A stretch of 64,000 bases of DNA from Synchiropus splendidus (GCF_027744825.2 NC_071342.1:7583501-7647500), one strand, 5' to 3'. Numbered from the stretch's first letter, positions 26,810 to 39,002 are shown. Program-made: numbers and translations. Notes: a model not told the origin generated them from the sequence alone.

Positions 26810-29800
26810 TTCCATTAAGAAGTCAATAGATTACATTTTGTTTTATCGTGAGTTGACTCACAATCACAATTAACTCTTAACTTTGCTTTAACTTACATTT
26901 AGAACAGATAAAACAGATAAATATAATGAATTACTTGCTAGTTAATTATGCAGTGCGATTATGCAGTGTGAGTACACATTTTAATACCACATTTAATCCA
27001 GAGTTTAGTTTTGCCACATCAATTCTATAGATTACTCTCGTACACGACTGGAAGAAACTTTTCTGTTCCCACAAGACGACAGTGACTTGATAGGAATCAC
27101 ATCTGCGAGCGTGACAGAAATATTTTTCATTCTCAACTACTGTGTGACATTCATTTTACCATTCAGTCGTGGGACAAAGCGAGGAAGTGGTGATGGGGTC
27201 AGTGAATCAGGTTGCCCGAATGAAAAATGGAGGACGTTTACGTTCATCAGCACGTCGAGTCCCGAACAAAAGACCTGAGTTTTTCGGCTGCCAGGTTTAT
27301 TTCTGGTGCTCCGGTGGTGGAGAAGGATGAAAGACTGGCCCACAAAGGAAAGAATGTGGTTCCTGTTGTGGTCTTGTGGGGGTCAGGGGCGAGTTGATGT
27401 GGGGGTGGGACGTCTGCCTTTTCGAATTGGGTGGCCCCAGGGGTGCATGAGTCAAGGTCTGGGCTGGGAGGAGGGGAGCACGGAGGAGAAAATGGGTGCG
27501 AATGGAGCTGGAGTCGGAGGGGTCATGAGTTATGTTTTGAGAAGAGGACGGCTCAAAGGATGTCAACTGGAAACATCCCTGCAGCACATGAGAGTGCTGT
27601 AAGAAATGAGTTGATGTAGCGTGTTTACTAAGATTCTTCTGTTTTGACAGCAGCGCTGGATGAGAAAGTCCCCGTGGGGACTTTCTAGCTGAAACTACAC
27701 GCACGGCGACAGCAGACACCCCTGAGGTGACTTTTATATGCATTTGTGGAAGGGATTATTCAGTGCAGGAGAAGGAACGACTGTGACTTCAAGCTCAGAT
27801 GATGTCGCTCTGCCACAGTCCCAGACATGCTGATCACCCAGACAAACATCACTCATCGCCCTTTTACGTGACGAAAGCCAACTTTCTATTTGTTGACTCG
27901 GAGGTGCGTACGGAGCTGGGCCCGGTGCCAAAGTCAGCACAATAGGAGAAGAAAATAGATCAGGACGAGAGAGAGCTGCTTTCAGATGTTCCTTTGTCTG
28001 ATTCACGTCAAACCCAGGCTGAGAACACACAGCGTTCAATTCAAGCCAGTCGCACATTCACTTTCTGCTTTATCTATAGTCTGCCCTTCATGCACTCGAA
28101 CTTCAAGAGTTTCCTCCGTGCTGGAGACTCACGCATGCAATGCTTTTCCGGGGTCAGATTGAGACATCAGCTAGCCAGACTTCACACGCACCCACCCAGG
28201 CTCTTAGCAGCACGTCGGCTTTTGAAGTGGTTGCAAGGAAAAGCCACAGGGGGGCGCCTTCTTCCTGGCTAGATCCTCCACCATCCAGGCTTCTGCTGGC
28301 TATATTAGTAAACAAGGAATCTTCTGTGTCCTGCTTTACAGTGGGGAGAAGGGCGAAGAGGTTGTCCAATCCCAGCAAGTTCTATTTGAGATTGGGCTTT
28401 TATCTACAGTCAAACTCGCATGAATGCATGATGGATTTCGATCGAATCATTGAAATGATGATGTCATAGCCCGGCCTCTCTAACCGCACTCCTCCACGCC
28501 CAGAATTTTGCCACTTACTCCCAACAATGGCTGAGTTGCACCAACACACTCTCACTCCGATGGTGTGTCATACTGTCAATGGTGGTGAAGTGGACCAGTG
28601 TAGGTGTATTGTTTCCACATTTATCTGTCTTGTTAAAGGACAGTAGAGTAACTTTTTTGAAACTGTGTCCCTTTTTTGGGGTGATTCAGCAACTCCAGAA
28701 AAGGGTCTTGAAATGCTCCAACAGCACAGAGTTGGCATCGTGGAAGCAGAGCAGCCGGCACCAGACGGCCAGCTCTGGCTCACACTAGTGTTCACCTGGT
28801 CAGCCCAACGCTCCGCTGGAGTCCTGATGATGATGATGATGATGAAGGACCCTAGCCCATCATTCTACATGCAGTCACACACGCAGTCAACAACCTATTA
28901 TTGAAGCTCAACAGACTCACAGCGACTGTTCCACACGTCGGTTCAACGCCTGCTAATATCATTGTGATCATGAGGCAAATAACACTTAACACAGCTCTTC
29001 TCCGTATGTGTGAGCTCCAGGCTACGATGATAAAGCCGTCAATAACACTGAGTTGGGTAATAACTCATGAGATATGATCATCAAAACCTGTTTGTCAGCT
29101 CACAGACTTGTGATTAGCGTGTGTTTTATCAACACATTACCACGGGTTTCGCATGTTTTTTTTACAGTAAACATAATAATGATCCTGTCAGAGACATTCG
29201 CCAAATTATCGAGCAGAATCCAGGTGACAGCTGCCCACAATGGCTGCCACCCTGAAGCATGAAATATATAGAAGTCAGTAACGCTGGAGAGGATGCCACG
29301 CAGCAGATCAGCAGAAGCTCTGTAGACTTAAAACATGGATATCCACATTACACAAAGTTTGTCTTGCTCATACGTAAACAAATAAAAAGTGCTTGATCAC
29401 ATGGTTGCTTATTACGACCATGAAGAAGGTGGATCTGCTGAGTCGGCACCATAATGCTACCTTCAGGGACTCTCCACAAGCGTGAGTGGTTAGAACATGG
29501 TATAACAAGCTTGGCATGTGCACACTAAGAAGATGATTTCAGCTCATTCTGTGTAACTGATTTAATGCTGGCTTGAGGCTCTTCAAGACATGTGACTCCA
29601 TATTTAATAATGTATTACTGCAACTGAATTTTCATCTGAAAAAAAATGCAGTGGAATGGACAGGAAAATGCAATGATCTCACACCTAACTCTTCAGTAAC
29701 AGCAAAATTACATCTCATAAACATGTGAAGCAAAAATTTAATATATTAACTATCAACACCAGACGGAGGTTTAGTTAACTGCAATGAGACAAACGCGCCA

Positions 29801-30200
29801 TAAACCTCGGGCTTGTGAAGTTTTAACTGTAACTCCATTTGCATTCACATTTTATTTTACCGCAGTGCGAGAAATTCTGAAAGACAGCTTTAACGCTTTG
29901 ATGGTGGTGCAGTGCACAGTATAGCCAGCAGATGGAGCCATAGCACAGTTGTAACCCCCAATTCAAGACGGCTAGAAAGAGACGACTGAACATTTCAGTT
30001 CTACAATAAAAAAGGTTTCAATGAACGTTTGAAGAAGAAAAAAAATCGCTTAATTTTGCAATCGCTATATTTTGCGATATTTAATGCTGATCTCTTTTCC
30101 ACCCCAAATTTTTACTGATTTTTATTTGAATTAAGCAATTATATGTTTGATGACAGAACTTAAATACAAGTGTATTGTCTTATCTGGAATTCACTCATAA
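26810..30200. other. Intergenic, no gene seen
   Basis: This stretch holds a short (ATG)n microsatellite at 28824-28845 and a CTCF-like motif, gccacaggggggcgcct, at 28243-28259. The GC-rich part around 27300-27560 gives long open frames on both strands with no recognisable protein similarity, so I do not call a gene. Confidence 0.4.
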
Positions 30201-30260
30201 TACTACAACAATAACAACAACAACAGCTACTACTACTACTACTACTAATAATAATAATAA
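30201..30260. repeat. Compound (CAA)/(CTA)/(ATA) trinucleotide repeat
   Basis: Runs of aca/caa, then tac/cta, then ata units without clear spacers. It gives a poly-threonine open frame of no coding value. Confidence 0.85.
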
Positions 30261-30549
30261 ACAATCCTACAAGATGAGTCCTGAAGTTCAAATGACGGAT
30301 AAATTAACAATAAAGTGGCCTTCCTTTTGTGGCCAAACAGGACTCATTGACAAATTGAAAGTTAAAGGAATTAAATGAAAGGAAGTGAATGATTTTCAAA
30401 ACATCATCATCTTAACCATTGGACTTCAACTACAAGCTGAGAGCGCTTTACTTTAATGTTTGAAGCACATTTGTCTGAGCTGGAGGAGAGCCTTTGTGTG
30501 GCCACGAAAACACACAACTGGCTTATTATTGGTCAATAACCTACCATAA

Positions 30550-30835
30550 TTTGATTAATAGCGGAGCGTCAAAGTGAGACAAATGGAGCGCCCCCCAGAG
30601 ATTGTTCAGCGCGTCCCAGCGGTCACGTCAGTTAACCTCCTTGTCCCTTCTGCTGCTCCATTTGCTGCTGACTGTCAGGCAGTCAGATAGATGGAGCTCT
30701 AATAGAGCGACCTGTCCCTTTAAGTGATTGAGCTGTAAATACAGATTGACGTAAACACACACTCTCATCATCTGCCGACTCACACTTGATGTTGGAATCA
30801 CTTCCAGAGGGGCATCTCTGATCAGGAGTCACACC
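30550..30835. promoter_or_regulatory. Candidate regulatory block A (gene desert)
   Basis: About 285 bases of high-complexity DNA stand out from A/T-rich surroundings. They contain tcacgtcagttaacc, a ccctttaagtg word and several gatag/gatgg words, and no coding frame. Position between fam53b and nkx1-2 makes a developmental enhancer plausible. This is inference from composition and location only. Confidence 0.3.
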
Positions 30836-30861
30836 CTGTCAGGGTTTATATAGATAGGAGA

Positions 30862-30882
30862 GTGTGTGTGTGTGTGTGTGTG
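30862..30882. repeat. (GT)n microsatellite
   Basis: About ten uninterrupted GT units, just downstream of a tatatagata stretch. Confidence 0.9.
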
Positions 30883-31961
30883 CTGGAGCGTCGGACAGGA
30901 TCAACTCCGTCAGCACCCGGAAAGAATTTATGGAAATAGCTGTAAAAGAGAGGAGACCTGGGTAATGGGATCTGTCGATGAAAGCCACAACCGTCTATGA
31001 CGGAAGAGTAGAGGAGTCATTTTGGCTGTTAGACAAGTTAAATGTGATTTTCTCAATAAAAACAATGCAGCTGAGGGAATGATGGCGTCACCAGGAGAAT
31101 CGTTTAGCTAGCAAGTAGAGTTTATCTGCGTGGGACAGAGCTCCATAATGATGGTTGTTTTCAGGCCCCCTGTGTCTCCATGTGTGGAAGGAGACCGGAG
31201 GTGCGAGCACAGGTTCATGCTGTGAACTTGATGGTGGTGCCGGAAGCTTTGGCAGTCCTGGGTGGAACCAAGGTTCTGGGACCTGAGGCGGTTTTCTGAG
31301 GGCAAGCCGTCCTTAAAATTAAAAATCATAAAGAACAAATCCTCTACAAAGGCAGCGAGTCAATCATGCAGTGCAGTTAAAGCGATAATGGTCTTATTAA
31401 CTGAGCAAACTGTAAATGCCAAAAAAATTGTTTAAATATGATTGGCTGTCACTGGCCCCTTTAATAGTTGAAGACTAATTCTAGCGCAAGTTTCTGTGTG
31501 GTCGGTTCAAAACAACACAGCTGACAGACTTTTTTTTTTTCAGATTCATTCTCGATTCAACTTTGTCTTTGTAGGTCATGACATCAACATCCACTGCATC
31601 CGTTAGATTTAGTTTTGCGTTTCATTTCCTTTGAACAAATTTATAGTGCCACATGAAAGGACTTAACGTGTGGGATTTGGGCCCCAGGCCATGACTTTGA
31701 CACTTGTTCTAAAACGTGCACTTAGGTAGAACATTTGGGTCGAGGGCAGCCATCGAAGGACTGTCCATCGGTGAGACCAGATCCAGGATATTGAGTTAGG
31801 ACCACCCACTCGGACAGTCAGTTGCAGCCAGACGATAAAGGGTCTGCAGTCAGACTCCACCACTGGCCAGAGAGTAAAAGATGAGAATTCCATTATTCAA
31901 AATGGTGACACTCCGCGCTACGAGTAGTTGTTGAGTGAACCTGCCTGGGAGGAATTTATAA
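30883..31961. other. Intergenic, no gene seen
   Basis: No exon or transposon was recognised in this mixed-composition stretch. Confidence 0.45.
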
Positions 31962-32064
31962 CCACCCTTGTGATCGTGTGGGTTTCCACTTGTAACTCTG
32001 GTTTCCTCCCACCATCCCCCCAAAAAAAGAAAAAATAGAGGTTAATGGATGACTCCTCATTGCT
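31962..32064 (-). repeat. Decayed common-fish interspersed repeat, copy 3
   Basis: Read on the minus strand it gives gagtcatccattaacctc, then gatggtgggaggaaacc, then agagttacaagtggaaaccc and acacgatcaca. This matches the second half of the same fish repeat as copies 1 and 2 ('gagtcaccaattaacc ... ctgtgggaggaaaccagagtacc'). A GT microsatellite abuts it. Confidence 0.55.
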
Positions 32065-32065
32065 G

Positions 32066-32093
<28 letters not shown>
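32066..32093. repeat. (GT)n microsatellite
   Basis: About fourteen uninterrupted GT units, next to the repeat copy at 31962-32064. Confidence 0.9.
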
Positions 32094-32096
<3 letters not shown>

Positions 32097-32224
32097 CCAT
32101 CTAAAAACAAGCAGAATAATAGCTATTTTAGTCAATAAAATGCCAGATTTTATATCTCCAGAGTGACTGACACTTTTTAAAGCATTTAGTTTCAGTATAT
32201 TTTTCCTCACATTTTCTTTAATGA

Positions 32225-32420
32225 CAACGGCAGATCAATAAAGTCTCTTTCATTTCAGGGGAATGTTTCATTATCTCATTAAGACCAGCTAATGACCCTC
32301 GGCCCCTGCGGCCGATGATCCTCCCAAGAACTTTGCACAGTTATCGGTGGGATAATTTGGACTTAAGCGGAGAGCTCTTCGTGTCTGACATCTCTTCGAC
32401 ATACTGGACAGCTGAGGGTA
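32225..32420. promoter_or_regulatory. Candidate regulatory block B (gene desert)
   Basis: High-complexity sequence with atcaataaagtc (HOX/CDX-like), attatctcattaagaccag, gctaatgaccc and gggataatttgg words. These are dense homeodomain-type cores in a non-coding stretch. It continues less clearly to about 32620. Supported only by motif density. Confidence 0.3.
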
Positions 32421-33949
32421 TAGCCAGGATTCAGATCTGTTCAAATCTTGGACCATGTCTATCCTCCTGCCGTCCACCTTTCTCTCTCCTGAGCAGCGAA
32501 GCTTGCCCAGCCAGACGGCCAGCAGAGACTCCCTTCAAAGGCCAGACCCCTCCCCCAGGGACAGGAGAGGCCCCGTACCGTTTTACAGCCACAGAAGGGC
32601 AATAAGAGCTAAAGGAAAACAATTATACCTCAATCATTTCCTATTCTGGCTCAGTCACTCAGCCAAAAACGCTCTGAGGATGAAGGCTATAATAGAGCAG
32701 CAGAGGACCACCGGGAGCCCAAACAAACACGTCGGAGGTTACTTTTTATCCTCATATTTGATTTGCTATTAATGTGCAGATAGTTAGCAATAGCAGGTCA
32801 ATATTGTTGAGCAAAGAACAAACACTTTTGCGACGGTAAAAAGTCATAATTTATGAACAAGAGCTATTAAAAAGTTCAAATGTGAATGTCGCTTGAAATG
32901 GCTGGGAATTGCTAAATGTGAGAAGATGAAGAGGAAACACAAAGATATTTCATCATTGCAAAACATCAACATTCATCATTACTTCCTGTTTTCAGGGAAG
33001 CCATCTTATGCTCCCTTTGCACACAATATTGTACCTGTCCGTTTCAAACTATGTTACCGTCACTGATCACACGTGTTCTTTACGTTGGCGCTGCTGTATA
33101 GCAAAATATCCACCAGCGAGGGCAGCCCAGAGTCAAAAGTTAATGACAACCACAAACTCCAAAACCAACTGTGGAAGAAGTATTGATAATGTACCTCCTG
33201 CTCAAAAGAGGAAACAGAGGCGAGGCGGTTAAATATATTGCGACTGGAGGACGGAGACTTGCCGACATTGTTGTGTCTTCTTCATGAGTAGTAGTAGTAA
33301 CAGTAACACTGACCCCCAAGGTTTCTGGTGGTGCTGCTCCGTTTGGTGGAAACGCACAAAAATATGGACGAAATGAAGGCGGAGCATGGACAGACAGCTC
33401 CGTCCGTGTTTATAAACGGGCCTTAAGATTGTCTAGTTGTGGGTGGCTGTGGCTGTCCTGGAAATCCGACCTTGTGGGTTGTTCCTTTGGTATCGTCTGC
33501 TGGAGTTCCGAGTCCAACCGGAATACAGCCAGTATAGACTAATTCTGCTCTGCACCCTGAGTTTCAACCCCTTGTTTAACATTGAAAACACGTGTTTACT
33601 CACAGATGTAGTGTTTCTGTTTTATGACAGGGCATGAAGTCAAACCATTGTGGTGACGTGGCCTCTACCTTCACGTGGGCAGATACCATCAGTGTATTCA
33701 GGATGGAGGATGTGTCAGGCGTCAGGTGCAGGGTGACTCAGGGGAACCCTGATCCAGGATCAACAGTAATCCTCGTCCCATGGAGGTCACGGTCTGCTAT
33801 GGGGGCGCCACAGTTCCCTCCCTCCTGTTTTCATCCCCACTTCCATTAGCAATCTGTTAGCAGCAGTCCATCGCTCCTGGCAACGCACACGTTTACACTC
33901 ACAGACTCACACAGACCTTGTTTGATAAAAAAGAACAATTAAGGGAGAA
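32421..33949. other. Intergenic, no gene seen
   Basis: The GC-rich part at 32450-32600 is open on both strands, but the predicted peptides resemble nothing I know. Around 33340-33425 there are tccgtccgtg and gtttataaacgggcc words of the kind seen at the ends of fish DNA transposons, too little to name. Confidence 0.35.
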
Positions 33950-34125
33950 ATGAGGGAGAATCATCGGGGGAAACGGCTGATGAAGACTTTATTGATCAGA
34001 GCGGCTTCAGTGATCCGTCTCTCAGTGTAGCAATTACCAGCGAGCGCCAGCCGCCGCCGGCGGTCTGAGTCTACCGGGCCCGATCTTTAGCATACATGAC
34101 TCTGCACAGGAGAACAAAGGAAGTG
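33950..34125. promoter_or_regulatory. Candidate regulatory block C (gene desert)
   Basis: Contains actttattgatcagagcg (HOX/CDX and TCF-like words), caattaccagcgag and a GC-rich gccgccgccggcgg patch, followed by gatctttagcatac. It has no coding frame and its composition differs from both flanks. Inference from motif content and position only. Confidence 0.3.
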
Positions 34126-34419
34126 TGCTTCGTAACCCAGTGACAGAACTAAATGGATCAGCTCACTGCCATTGAACAAGAATTTGATTTGACTCAAGTC
34201 CACTTGTTTTCCATTGAGTCGATTCTATTTATGTATTTACTCTTGGAACACACTTTATTTGACTTATGTGGACACAAACGGGGCTGTGAGAAAAATCTGT
34301 TTCAGACAGGAAGTCACTCATTCACAAATACAAATCCTCTAAACTGCTCATGACCATGGATCTATTTCCACAGTTTGTAGACACACAGCTCCTTCTACCG
34401 GTTCATGCAACCCTCCACA

Positions 34420-34640
34420 TCCAGACGCTGTGACTAACCCAGACTAATGATTAATTTAAATCCCCAGAGAATACAGCAATAAAAGGCTGATCGTCAGACA
34501 TCTGAGTCAACATGCCCACAGGCCCGGGCTCATCATTTACATTCGTTTATTTGCTCAGCTAAGAAAGCGCTGGATTTGTATTTAAATGAGGTCGCTGTCC
34601 CTTCAAAGTGCACAGAAGCCCGTAATGTGGCCACTGCGGT
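34420..34640. promoter_or_regulatory. Candidate regulatory block D (gene desert)
   Basis: Contains gactaatgattaatttaaat, then caataaaaggctgatcg, cattcgtttatttgctcagc (forkhead-like) and gtatttaaatgagg. The motif mix is typical of vertebrate developmental enhancers. No open frame with recognisable protein was found. Unverified. Confidence 0.3.
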
Positions 34641-34819
34641 ATCCTGCAGTTGTTTGGATAGTGTGGGTGGCTTTAAATTGCCCCTTGTTGTCCTGTGGTC
34701 CTTCTTGACATCCGGGATGATGCCTCTGTGCCGCGCGCTGCTCCGCGTGTTGCACCACGTGTTGCATCGCGTGTTGTGGACGAAGATCAAATCGAAAAAA
34801 GATATGGCCTCATGAGTTG

Positions 34820-35039
34820 CTACTATTGTTTTATTTATTTTGTCATGATATTTGTTTATCTATTATGGGTATTATTTATTTGTCTATTGTCATTTTTTTA
34901 AAATGCTGATGCTTTGTGGATGTCTCTGCTGTGCATCTTGAATGTCTTTGGTATGTGTCTTTGATGCCTTTAGCTGCTGTGACACATCAAATTTCCCTGC
35001 AGTGGGATTTATAAAGGACATCTAATCTAATCTAATCTG
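34820..35039 (+). mobile_element. LINE-type 3' UTR and tail remnant
   Basis: The stretch ends with aaatttccctgcagtgggat, then ttataaaggaca and tctaatctaatctaatctg, a short pentanucleotide array. Fish L2/CR1-like LINEs commonly end this way: 'ttgggattaataaagt' followed by a short tandem repeat. The T-rich sequence before it fits their 3' UTR. No coding part is visible, so this is a 5'-truncated insert. Confidence 0.5.
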
Positions 35040-35204
35040 AATGGAGACTCACTTGATGAAAAGATACCTGAATTAAAACCATTAACACAACATCAGAGAA
35101 AAAACCTTGAACCCTGAAAAACAGATTGTGTCACTAACCTTGTGAGGGATAGATACTGACAAAGGACCCTTGGGCTACACTTTGCCCAGGTCTGATTCAG
35201 CCCC

Positions 35205-35398
35205 TTCATGGGGTCACGGCTGGCTGGAGGCGAACCCAGGCACCCTGGACTGATTTCCCATCCATCGCGGAGCACAGTCGACCACACACACCTAGATCCA
35301 CGGACACTGTCGAGCAACCAGTTGACCTCTGAATATTTTTAGGCCGTAGGATCGACCCAAGTGCAGAGCGACCATACAAACTGCACACAGAAATGATT
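35205..35398 (+). repeat. Decayed common-fish interspersed repeat, copy 4
   Basis: Words in order are ttcatggggtcacggc, ggctggaggcgaacccagg, caccctggactgatttccca, tccatcgcggagcac, caaccagttgacctctgaat, tatttttaggccgtaggatc and catacaaactgcacacagaa. This follows the full-length fish repeat from 'ggggtcacgg' to 'catgcaaactccacacagaa' and is the most complete copy here. Confidence 0.65.
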
Positions 35399-35663
35399 CA
35401 GATTCACTCCACTACCCCATTGTGTTGCCTTGCTTAACATTCAGACCAACTGATATAGTTTGGATGATTCAGCAGTCTCACCAAAACACGACTCTGCTCT
35501 GGGACTGCGTTCCTATGAGTCATCATGGAGAGTGTAGGACACCCATACAGACCCAGCCTCAAACCCTGACATCCTTTGTTGGGCTGCATCTCCTTGCTGT
35601 AACAGAGCGGTTCCATTGTTCATGCTGGTCTTTCACTGGCACTAGACACTCTGGTAGTTGCGT

Positions 35664-35869
35664 TGGGTAGATGAGGTATCACGAGACAGTGTTGCAGGGT
35701 TAATGAAACCAGAGGCCACTAGATGGCGCTTTTGGTTTTGATGTGAGGTTTCATTGAATTATTTGTTAAGTCCAAACATCTTACAGCAGACAGCGCCATC
35801 TGGTGACCTCAGAAAATCAGGACACTGTTTCATGAAACCCGAAACCCGTCATGAAACCTCATCTACCCA
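35664..35869. mobile_element. Short MITE-like element with CTCF-like motifs in both arms
   Basis: The two ends are inverted copies: tgggtagatgaggtatca at the left and tgggtagatgaggtttca when the right end is read on the minus strand. Homology continues inward to ccactagatggcgct (left, 35716-35730) and ccagatggcgct (right, minus strand, 35792-35803). The unit is about 206 bases with no coding capacity, which fits a non-autonomous DNA transposon. No clear target-site duplication was seen. Confidence 0.6.
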
Positions 35870-36049
35870 TCCCTAACTGAGTGCACCCTCCGCAATGGCG
35901 CAGGCTGCGGGGCAAGGGCACGCAAACAAAACAAAACAGGCCATAACAGTCAGGAGAGAAATATAAAGGGACAAACACAAGCTGTTTCTGCACAAGATTG
36001 AGACGAATGGTGTATTACCCACAGCCCTCCATCACAGCGTCGCCCGGCT

Positions 36050-36380
36050 CATCCGCAATGACGACGAGCTCCACTCCCACTATTTATACTTCCTAATAGT
36101 GATGAGCAGGAATGATCAATTACAGTTAGAGTCTAATTGCCCTTCATAAAGACAGCTCTCCAGGTTTAAACGCCTCCATTTAGATAATGTAACTAATAGC
36201 TCTTGCCTTTACATCTCCATTGTTCCATGTGTGCGCCGTGATGGTTGCTGGTAATTTAATGGTGCGGTGGAGAGGAGGCGTGCAGGTGGCAGCGCCGGAC
36301 TAATTATTGCTAATGAAATATCATGTGACCTTCTCAGAACAATGGCTAATCCACGCTCACGTTGAGTGACAGTGTGCGGA
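36050..36380. promoter_or_regulatory. Candidate regulatory block E, best enhancer-like block of the desert
   Basis: Dense transcription-factor-type words: gatcaattacag (36114), gtctaattgccc, taactaatagc, a caggtg E-box (36283-36288), taattattgctaatga (36301-36316), a SOX-like acaatgg (36339-36345) and ggctaatcc. The block shows no coding frame and lies just upstream of a LINE insert. The density of homeodomain cores is the strongest in the window, but conservation could not be tested. Confidence 0.4.
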
Positions 36381-36526
36381 TACCAGCTGCACAGGTTCGT
36401 GGCACGACTCTGGCGGAAGCTGTTCGGTGGCGTCTAGCTTCAAATGAAGGCTCGCACCGGAAGAAAAAGTACTTTCCAAACCCTCGTCTTTATGGTCGCA
36501 TTTAGAAGCGTTATGTTATAGGTACA

Positions 36527-37404
36527 CTCCTCAGCCTCCCTGGAAAGGTCTATTCCAGGGTACTAGAGAGGAGACCTCGGCCAATAGTCGCACCTCGGAT
36601 CCAGGAGGAACAGTGTGGTTTTCGTCCTGATCGTGGAAGACTGGACCAGCGCTATACCCTCCATCGGGTGCTCGAGGGTTCATGGGAGTTCGCCCAACCA
36701 GTCCACATGTGCTTTGTGGATTTGGAGAAGGCGTTCGACCACGTCCCTCGCGATGTCCTGTGGGGGGTGCTCCGGGAATATGTAGTACGGGGCCCTCTGC
36801 TAGGGGCTGTCCGGTCCCTGTATGACCGGAGCAGGAGCATGGTTCGCATTGCCGGCAGTAAATCAGACCTGTTCCCGGTGCATGTCGGTCTCCGCCAGGG
36901 CTGCCCGGTTCTGTTCATCACTTTTATGGACAGAATTTCTAGGCGTAGCCAGGGGTCGGAGGGGATCCGGTTCGGGAACCACAGAATTTATGCTATTTAC
37001 GGATGATGTTGTTCTGCTGGCCTCATTGGACCGGGACCTTCAGCATGCGCTGGGTCGGTTTGCAGCTGAGTGTGAAGCGGCTGGGATGAGGATCAGCATC
37101 TCCAAGTCTGAGGCCATGGTTCTCGACCGGAATAAGGTGGTTTGCTCTCTCCAGGTCGGTGGAGAGTTCTTGCCCCAAGTGGTGGAGTTTAAGTATCTCG
37201 GGGTCTTGTTCTCGAGTGAGGGAAAAGGGGAGCGTGAGATTGCTAGACGGGTTGGTGCAGCGGCAGCAGTGATGCGGTCGCTGTATCGGACCGTCGTGGT
37301 GAAGAGGGAGCTGAGTCACAAGACAAAGCTGTTGATTTACCGATCGATCTACGTTCCCACACTCATCTATGGTCACGAGCTTTGGGTAATGACCGAAAGT
37401 TTGT
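36527..37404 (+). mobile_element. LINE reverse transcriptase fragment, frameshifted
   Basis: Translation shows the RT core of an abundant teleost non-LTR retrotransposon. From 36527 one frame reads LLSLPGKVYSRVLE, QEEQCGFRPDRG, CFVDLEKAFDHVPRDVL and VHVGLRQGCPVLF. It then stops near 37004, and the neighbouring frame continues with FTDDVVLLASLDRD, which carries the catalytic F-x-D-D box. EAAGMRISISKSEAMVL, FKYLGVLFSSEG and YGHELWVMTES follow. Between LRQGC and the FTDD box the sequence is shortened and the frame shifts. Both ends are truncated: no endonuclease domain, and the copy breaks off after LWVMTES. It is therefore a dead fragment, and the long open frames here are not host genes. Confidence 0.9.
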
Positions 37405-37456
37405 TTCATTAGTCAGTCTTGATGGTGGACCCCATTTTCAAAACTAGTTTAGAAGT

Positions 37457-37757
37457 GATCCTCCTGCATTTTTAAGCCGGGTGCACCACTAACCTTTCTA
37501 CAGTGCAGACAGCACCACTGCACCCGCGGGTTATAGACCACTGTGGCGTATGTATGAACAAGATCTACTTTTCTTCTTAAATTTTGTGGGTGCGGCTAAT
37601 ATTCCGGTGCGCTCTATAGTCCAGTAATACTACTATGACAGAGAAAGTTAGCACATAGTTTTGAATTTGAGTTTTTGAGCAGTAAACACGTCTGAAACGT
37701 GTTTGAAAATGCCTCAAAGATGGACTGGAGATTCTATTCTATGGTGTAGCAGTTTAG
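37457..37757 (+). repeat. Dispersed repeat R, copy 1 (direct repeat with 39932-40280)
   Basis: The stretch shares with 39932-40280 a run of closely similar sequence, from gatcctcctg through ctacagtgcagacagcacca, gcgggttatagaccactgtg and gtgcgctctatagtccagta to attctattctatggtgtagc and agtttag. The core resembles a fish repeat containing 'ggctaatattccggtgcgc'. This copy lacks an internal block of about 70 bases near 37660. The open frame starting at 37703 begins inside the repeat and has no protein similarity. Confidence 0.8.
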
Positions 37758-38379
37758 CCCTAGCTTGTCTTCTTTCTTTGTTCTTGTCTTCTTCTTTGCA
37801 ATACGAATTTGTTTGGACTGTTTTCCAGAATGGGGCTCACCGGAAAATAGTTGAGTACTTGAGCAGAATTTCCTGGTTTATGAATGCATTTGTTTCCATG
37901 AAGAACTGTGGCAGTAAAAGTCAGAGCAACAATACTAATGATGAAAAGAACAACGAAGATAATAGCTATAACCATAAGAATATGGACAAAAAAAAACAAC
38001 ACTGACGTCTGCATTTCTGGAGCTAGCATTTCTGTGGTGAGGAAGGAATTCTAAATACATACTGTTTTTGTAGTTTAACTGGCTGAAAACCCACAATAAA
38101 TCGTGAAAGAAAATGCCAGTTTTAAACTGTGTAGCTGAGTTCTGCTTCATAAAAGCGCTGGTGCACCACCTGAATAAGTAACGAAAACAACAATTGATTG
38201 TGAAGCTCAAGCTAACGGTGAAGATAGTTGTATTTGGAAGAATATCAAACTGGACTGAGTCGACATCTAACAACAGCACAATGAGGCAGAAAGTTTGCTG
38301 ACACGTCCACCTTTGTCAAGTTTAGAATCCACAACATCTGAAGCGACCTTTACCTTGCGGTGACAGGGGCGAGGGATGA
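37758..38379. other. Intergenic, no gene seen
   Basis: A/T-rich sequence between repeat R copy 1 and block F. Open frames on both strands show no recognisable domain. Confidence 0.4.
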
Positions 38380-38640
38380 CAGACAGCCTCCCCTGGTATA
38401 ATATCCCGCAGCCCCTCGTCGCCCACCATCATCTCCTCTGTGATGTAGTTGACCCCTTTACAAATCACCCACAACTTTACACATCTGCTGCCTGTCAGCA
38501 TCTGCCAGGCGCACTCACCCGTCCCACCGTAATGAAAAACTCTCATTACTCGCCTCCACCAACAGGTACACAGACCGTTAGGACAATTACTGGGCAATGC
38601 TGCTGACCTTGTTGTTGGAGAGTCAAACAAACACAACGGC
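38380..38640. promoter_or_regulatory. Candidate regulatory block F (gene desert)
   Basis: High-complexity DNA with gtgatgtagttgacccc (nuclear-receptor-like), ctttacaaatcaccc, ccgtaatgaaaaactctcat, tactcgcctcc and ggacaattactgggc. It has no coding similarity. It is proposed as a regulatory candidate from composition and position only. Confidence 0.3.
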
Positions 38641-39002
38641 CTGAGCAGAGAGAGCGTGAACCAAAGTTTGGGCTGAATGATCAAGTCTTTACACACACAC
38701 ACACTTTGGTCATAACCTTGGAAATAAGAGCACTAACCTAAAAGGGAAAATATTTGCGCTTGCAAGGTCTGTTTTAAAAAGAAAAAAAAAACTTGTTCCA
38801 ATGGTTCGTCAGGGTTTGTACTGTTTTCCCAACTCACATTTGTTGAGGCAACTTTGATGAAGTTTGTTTTCCTTTTATAATCTGCTGTGGCTCTCTCTGA
38901 TCCCCTCTTACTCGTGAGTCGTCACTCTTGACCATCCATCTGCACGGACATGTTAGAGGTTGGATGGTAGGGTTACTAAGGACCAGACTTTCTTCTCCCC
39001 CA

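Noticed and set aside
26624..26815. Minus-strand frame with alternating Phe-Tyr
   Set aside because: A direct product of the AAAAAT hexanucleotide array.
27297..27743. Overlapping open frames of about 100-150 codons on both strands as a gene
   Set aside because: Low-complexity composition, no recognisable domain or splice pattern; open on both strands because the DNA is GC-rich.
36668..37412. Long + strand open frames that might be a host gene
   Set aside because: Translation shows reverse-transcriptase motifs of a fish LINE, with truncation and a frame change, so it is a transposon remnant.
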